NCBI GenBank assembly: GCA_026419785.1
Contig: JAODTK010003555.1
Coordinates: forward strand, 1,240,001 to 1,304,000
From: Sclerodactyla briareus
Taxonomy: Eukaryota > Echinodermata > Holothuroidea > Dendrochirotida > Sclerodactylidae
Length of the DNA: 64,000 nt
Direction: 5' to 3'
Shown here piece by piece: positions 59,481 through 64,000 of this stretch. The notes beneath the pieces were generated by a model. The model had not been told where the DNA came from. It did not search any database and was given only the letters and a program-made list of their open reading frames with translations. A program made the position numbers and the translations under genes. Position 1 is the first letter of the stretch, and each line of letters begins with the position of its first letter.

Positions 59481-62310
59481 GTCAGTGTTTTTGGACACTG
59501 CATGGGTATGATACAGTGTGTCGAGCATGGTGGCTGAGACTCCTTGCTGGCACATGTCATTCTATACACACTATTTATCAATCCAGTTCAACATTAATTA
59601 GCTCTTTGGCTCCTCGATTTTCCTGTTTTGGTGAATGTCCACCAATCTTGGACAACAACGTCATAAGGGCTGTCAATTACCATTTAGTCTGTTCAATGTT
59701 TAAACGGTAGTATTAAACGTTCATTCAGCGTTTAAATGGCTGGAACGTCAGCATAACAGATTTGCATATTGCCTAGGTGTTCATGACTGTCATAATCAGA
59801 TCCTAGACTATAAACAACTAAGTACTTTTTACCCATGCCCTCTTTCCTATGTCATAGAATTCAGAAATGATCACTTCTTTCATGTTTGCAAAAATCCAAT
59901 TCTATCGCAGATTTTATCAAGATAATTCCCACCCAGACAATTCCACTGGACAATGCCCTCAAGGGAATGTTTTTTTGTGCGTCATTGAATTAGGGTTAGG
60001 GTCTAAAGTTAGGGTCAAGTTTGGGTGGGAATTGTTTGGGTGGGAGTTGTCCGGGAACCGCTAGATATTGCCCAATTGCTGCAGAAGAGCTTCTCCTGAT
60101 GAATGCTCGCAAACTCAACTCAACTTTTCACTCTGGAAGTTCATTTTGAATGGGCCTCAGATTAGTTAAGCCGTTTCAAGTATCCCACGGTCAAGGGTGC
60201 AAAACTCCAATATTCACTCAGACAGCAGCCCTGGTCAGTGCTTCCCTGAGTTTCCCATTCACAACCAAAAGAAGAGAAAGTCGGGCCGGGGGGTGATGGC
60301 CTACGAGCATTGTTGAAATGTGACTGTGCGCGTAGGCCGATGTGTGTTCAACCATTAAATCGATGTCAACGAAAGAAGTCTGTAGCCCCCGATTTTCAAT
60401 TGTCTACTCTGCAGCGCCGCCCGGTGTTGTCAGAATATATCAGTATATGGTCAACAATTGTCGGTTGCAAGATTTATTCAAAGATTCTACTAGCAACCTG
60501 AATAAACTAAAATTGCTCCCATATACCACACCAGCATGATCAAGCCACCCAACCTAATTACCGCGCAGGTGCTGTAAATACCTCTAACTATGTGATGATA
60601 TTATGTAGTGTAATGCACAAAGGAAAGTCAGGCTTTAGTGCAGTCTGGTGTAGCTTGCACGCATTTGCCTGGCAGTAGGACCACGTGGGCAGACCTGGTT
60701 TTGTGTATAGAACATGTGCTTGACTTGCATGTATAGAGCATGTGGGTAATCAACAGCATAGCCAATTTGCATATTAGATTGCTGAAACAGTGAAATGTAT
60801 ATAGCTTCCTATTGCTCTAGGACTTTTGTTTTCTGAATGGAGAATGCCCATTCAACATATTATACGGTTGAAGTGTTGATTAGATTGTGTAAACCAACTG
60901 AATGAAGGGTAATGGCCTGTCATTATCACAAAAACCAAGGGCTCCACGGCTACCAATGCATACCTGCTTAGGAAAACATTAGGAAGATGACCTGTTTCCT
61001 TGATAGTTGAGTGGGGAGGAGATTATTGGAAGCGGGAAGTCGACTAACAACCATGACAGTGGAAAGTGGGGGGGACGGGGGCAGCCTGGAATGGAGGGCT
61101 GCAGCAGGTTCAAGAGAAGAAGGGGGAGATGGGCACCAGCCAAAGCGGGGGGCAGTCATATTAGTGGAACACGAGTGAAAAAGAGGCACAGATCGCCCGC
61201 AAAATGTGACCAGGCACACAACACGCAACCCCCCCCCCCCTCATGACACAGGCAAGACGACGGCGCAGAGAAAGCAGAAAAAAAGGAACAGAACGGCCAG
61301 GTAGGGGGTGGCAGCAAAGATAAATAGTAGACAAAAAGCAAGCAGTCAGGAAAAGCACACCAAAAAATGTCAGCGAACAAAAGTGAATTTGCTCTGGAAT
61401 AAATAAGAGACACACGTGATTGAAGCTCATTCAAAGAGAACAGAGGAAATCATCTAAATGTGTAGACGTGACAGCCCTAATGATTATTGAAGGCACGTTC
61501 CTCCTCGACCACTTGAAAGTCGGAGTCAAAGGCCAACGAGGGGCATTTGAGCCATTATGTAAAAAAATAGCAGAATATATTCTCTCCTACAAATTCAATT
61601 GGATTGGACATAGTTTGTCAGTAGTATCATCGACTAGTGGTCCTTATTGGGGTGTTCATGAATTTTGTTCAAAGGTCATTTAGGCATCATGTTTTGTACT
61701 TGTGACAGTTAAAGTCAAACTAGTTTCTCAGAAAATTGGAAATGTGTTGTAAAGTCAAAGTGACTTTCGAAACTGCAAGAATGGTGGCCAAGGCGCTGTG
61801 CTGGATATCTGCTATTGGGGAAAGCAAGGAATTTCCTAACACACTATGTCTTAGACACTATGGTCGTTGCCAATATTATCCACAGTGTTTCTCCTCACAC
61901 ATTTGAGTAGATAGCCATATTGGTTTGTTAGAGGCCAATAGTCATGTGAATAGGAATTTACCAGATGACCCAATTCAAGCCAATTCGAGTGTAACGATCA
62001 GGCACCAATAAGCTATATTGCAAATTGCCTTGTGACATCACAAAAATACAGGATCCCCATGATACAACAGGCAATGTGAAACATGCACTTTTAAGAATCG
62101 TGTGCCAAACAAACTGTACAAAGTATAGATGGAATCTGAATAAAAACCTACAAAATTCTTGACAAGATATCAAAGAATAATCTCACTAATTTCTGAGTAA
62201 ATACTTTTTTACGTTTCCCGGAATTACTCAGAAGCAAATTTAAATATCCCGTAGGGGCAATGTGCCAGAATCAGAATATAGATATAGTTGAACCAGCACA
62301 ATTGTTGTAA
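59481..62310. other. Downstream intron or 3' region, no coding block recognised
   Basis: Contains a short foldback (59,922-60,053), a G-rich patch (61,065-61,085) and a C run at 61,230-61,239. Frames such as 61,420-61,683 (87 codons) have no recognised product. It probably belongs to a long intron of the epoxide hydrolase, if the gene continues past the window. Confidence 0.45.
59922..60053. repeat. Short foldback element
   Basis: Left arm 'aattcccacccagacaattcc' (about 59,924-59,944) pairs with right arm 'gggaattgtttgggtggga' and its partial duplicate (about 60,022-60,050), with a ~75-bp loop. It may be a small MITE relic. The loop contains two TTAGGG-like words that are not telomeric in length. 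Confidence 0.6.
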
Positions 62311-62319
62311 ATTTCAAAG

Positions 62320-63458
62320 CCTTATTATCTTCTTGGACTTACAGAAAACCTTTGACAAAGTTCCCCATAAACGCCTGTTGCTCAAATTGTAGAGTTTTGG
62401 TATTGACGGGAATGTCCTCAGGTGGATTCAAGGGTGGCTCCATGACAGGAAACACGGGTTTTTATAACGTTTGTGCTCCACTTGGCAGAAGGCCACTAGT
62501 GGCGTTCCACAGGGATCGGTTCTTGGACCCTTACTGTTTCTGACTTACATTAACAATCTTGATAATTCAGTGCAATCCAGAGTGAAAAAGTTTGCAGACG
62601 ACACAAAAGTTTTTAAAGCCCGAATAGGTGTTTTTGCGTCAGACGATGCTTTTTTATAATTGGTTCAACAATGATCTTGACCTGATTTCCAAGTGGTCTT
62701 CTGATTGGCAGATGTTTTCCAACGCTGGCAAGTGTAAAGTAATGCATTTGGTTTCCCAAAATAGTAATGCCTCATTCAGTTTGACTGGTCGGGATATTCA
62801 GGTGGTGGACCGGAAAAAAAAGATATGGTGTGTGATTCGAGGCCTCGTTGAAACCTTTAAGCAGTGTGCTGAAGCTGCAAGGAAAGGAAATTGGATTCTT
62901 GGTCTGATAAAGCAGCATTTCACTTCCTTGGATGAGGATATAGTTCTCAGACTATTCAAGCAACTAGTGAGACCTCACCTCGAGTATTCAGTCCGAGTGT
63001 GGAACCCTCATTTCGTGAAAAATAAGCAGGAGATTTCCCATACAAGGAAAGACTCAGGCGTCTTGGGCTAAATTCAATGGAGCTGAGGCGGGTTCGGGGT
63101 GATTTGATCCAGGTCTTCGAAATTGTCCATAGACTTGATGGTTTGGCATGCGATAACTTTTTGAGTTTCCAATGTGACTACTACTCGTGGGCACCACCTC
63201 AAGCTTCGAGGTACCGCTGTAGATAGGATCTTCGGAAACACTTCTTTTCACAGAGAGTCATCAATGAGTGTGAATAGCCTTCCGGAAAATGTTGTTATGT
63301 CTAGTAGTGTGAATGCCTTCAAGACTCCCTTGATTTATTCTTCAAAAATTGTGGGCGAATTATGTATCTTCTGGGTCATTTGCATTTTTGGGATTGTGGT
63401 TTCAGGGTCGCTCATGAGGACTATATCCTTCCTGACCCTTCTCACTAAACTGAACTAA
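62320..63458 (+). pseudogene. 5'-truncated non-LTR retrotransposon reverse transcriptase
   Basis: Starts inside the reverse-transcriptase domain with LDLQKTFDKVPHKRLLLKL (62,333-62,388), then GIDGNVLRWIQGWLHDRKHG, GVPQGSVLGPLLF (62,501-62,539) and the intact catalytic FADDTKVF (from 62,591). The thumb and C-terminal blocks follow: WSSDWQMFSNAGKCKVMHL, CAEAARKGNWILGLIKQHF, LRLFKQLVRPHLEYSVRVWN, RVRGDLIQVFEIV-type sequence, and SLPENVVMSSSVNAFKTPL. Several frameshifts and a stop interrupt the frame. Domain order matches the CR1/jockey class. It differs clearly from the 13.5-kb and 27-30 kb elements, so it is a third family. Confidence 0.88.
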
Positions 63459-64000
63459 TGCAAACCATGCCTTCACAATCCTTCCCACCACTGTACAGGT
63501 TTAGGCTACTTCACCATTGCTGCTCTAGTTTCAAACTATATCGTGCAAACATAGCAGCCCTGTTTCTACTGTGACATTTGTAGGTGGAATTTTTGTTCAG
63601 TCTAATTCAGAGAATGATGGGGCCAGTCACATTACAACAACATTGTGTTGTGCATTGGTCTGATGGTTTAGGCTGAATAAAAAACTATACTTTTTATCGT
63701 ATGGTTGATTGCAATCCGACACATTGATAAGGAGCTCGATTTGCTCTTTGCCAAATCATCCCGATGTTGACTGGCCCTTTCCTAAGTTATCACGTATTTT
63801 CTACTTAACATTGAGCTAAACCATTTATTGTACAATTGTTTTTTCTTTCCGATATGACATCACCCAATTTTGAGAAAGTAATGGGATGGTAGTCTAGTAA
63901 GTATGATATCATGGGCCCCCTTCTTTCTTGTTCAACCTGAAAAGATAGAACGATCGCAGAAAGACATAAAATCGTTATAGGATAACCAACTCTTAACTTT
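63459..64000. other. No recognisable gene
   Basis: AT-rich sequence after the retrotransposon, possibly including its 3' untranslated region. No clear tail repeat or coding block to the window edge. Confidence 0.45.

Noticed and set aside
59988-60015. TTAGGG-like words suggesting telomeric repeat
   Set aside because: Only two imperfect units inside the loop of a short foldback; far too short for an interstitial telomere tract.

Overview
This is eukaryotic, intron-rich, repeat-dominated genomic DNA. The evidence is spliced gene fragments with GT/AG borders, non-LTR retrotransposons, tRNA-headed SINEs, hAT-type and other terminal-inverted-repeat (TIR) elements, long microsatellites and many poly-G/poly-C runs. 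The one confidently recognised host gene is an animal-type microsomal/juvenile-hormone epoxide hydrolase (EPHX1-like). Its presence, with the style of the repeats, suggests a marine invertebrate, perhaps an echinoderm or hemichordate. The phylum is inference. Nothing bacterial, organellar or CRISPR-like is present.

Layout. 1-4 kb: no gene seen. 4.0-7.2 kb: degenerate tandem array (~165-bp unit, ~19-20 copies). 7.2-11.5 kb: mostly nothing recognisable, one SINE relic. 11.5-12.4 kb: two copies of a ~390-bp TIR element (MITE) in inverted orientation. 12.6 kb: candidate exon with a membrane segment. 13.5-15.6 kb: decayed 5'-truncated non-LTR retrotransposon whose (GAAT)n tail is split by a 1.36-kb hAT-like element. 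21.4-22.1 kb: reading frame with five 34-residue charged repeats. 22.8-23.8 kb: second hAT-like element. 27.3-30.5 kb: minus-strand non-LTR retrotransposon with endonuclease and reverse-transcriptase remnants. 31.0-37.0 kb: three tandem copies of a ~2.45-kb unit carrying an internal MITE. 38.1-41.2 kb: third copy of the 390-bp MITE split by a 2.64-kb hAT-like insertion. 42-43 kb: old relatives of the 4-7 kb array. 43.5-43.9 kb: SINE.

47.5-59.5 kb: five exons of the epoxide hydrolase on the + strand, covering the N-terminal half to two-thirds of the protein (oxyanion-hole HGWPG and nucleophile GGDFG). The last exons, with the acid and histidine of the catalytic triad, are not in the window. 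The large intron between exons B and C holds the most unusual object here: a ~5.4-kb GC-rich block bounded by ~88-bp TIRs, with several unrelated internal tandem arrays and no recognisable transposase. Exon C is followed by two decayed tandem copies of itself, and SINEs crowd exon D. 62.3-63.5 kb: another 5'-truncated non-LTR reverse transcriptase with an intact FADDT box.

Quality caveat. Epoxide hydrolase exons A-C need 1-2-nt frame corrections, and the tandem arrays differ mainly by single-base gaps. That fits an unpolished long-read assembly, although pseudogene decay is possible. Frameshifts in this window should not be over-read.
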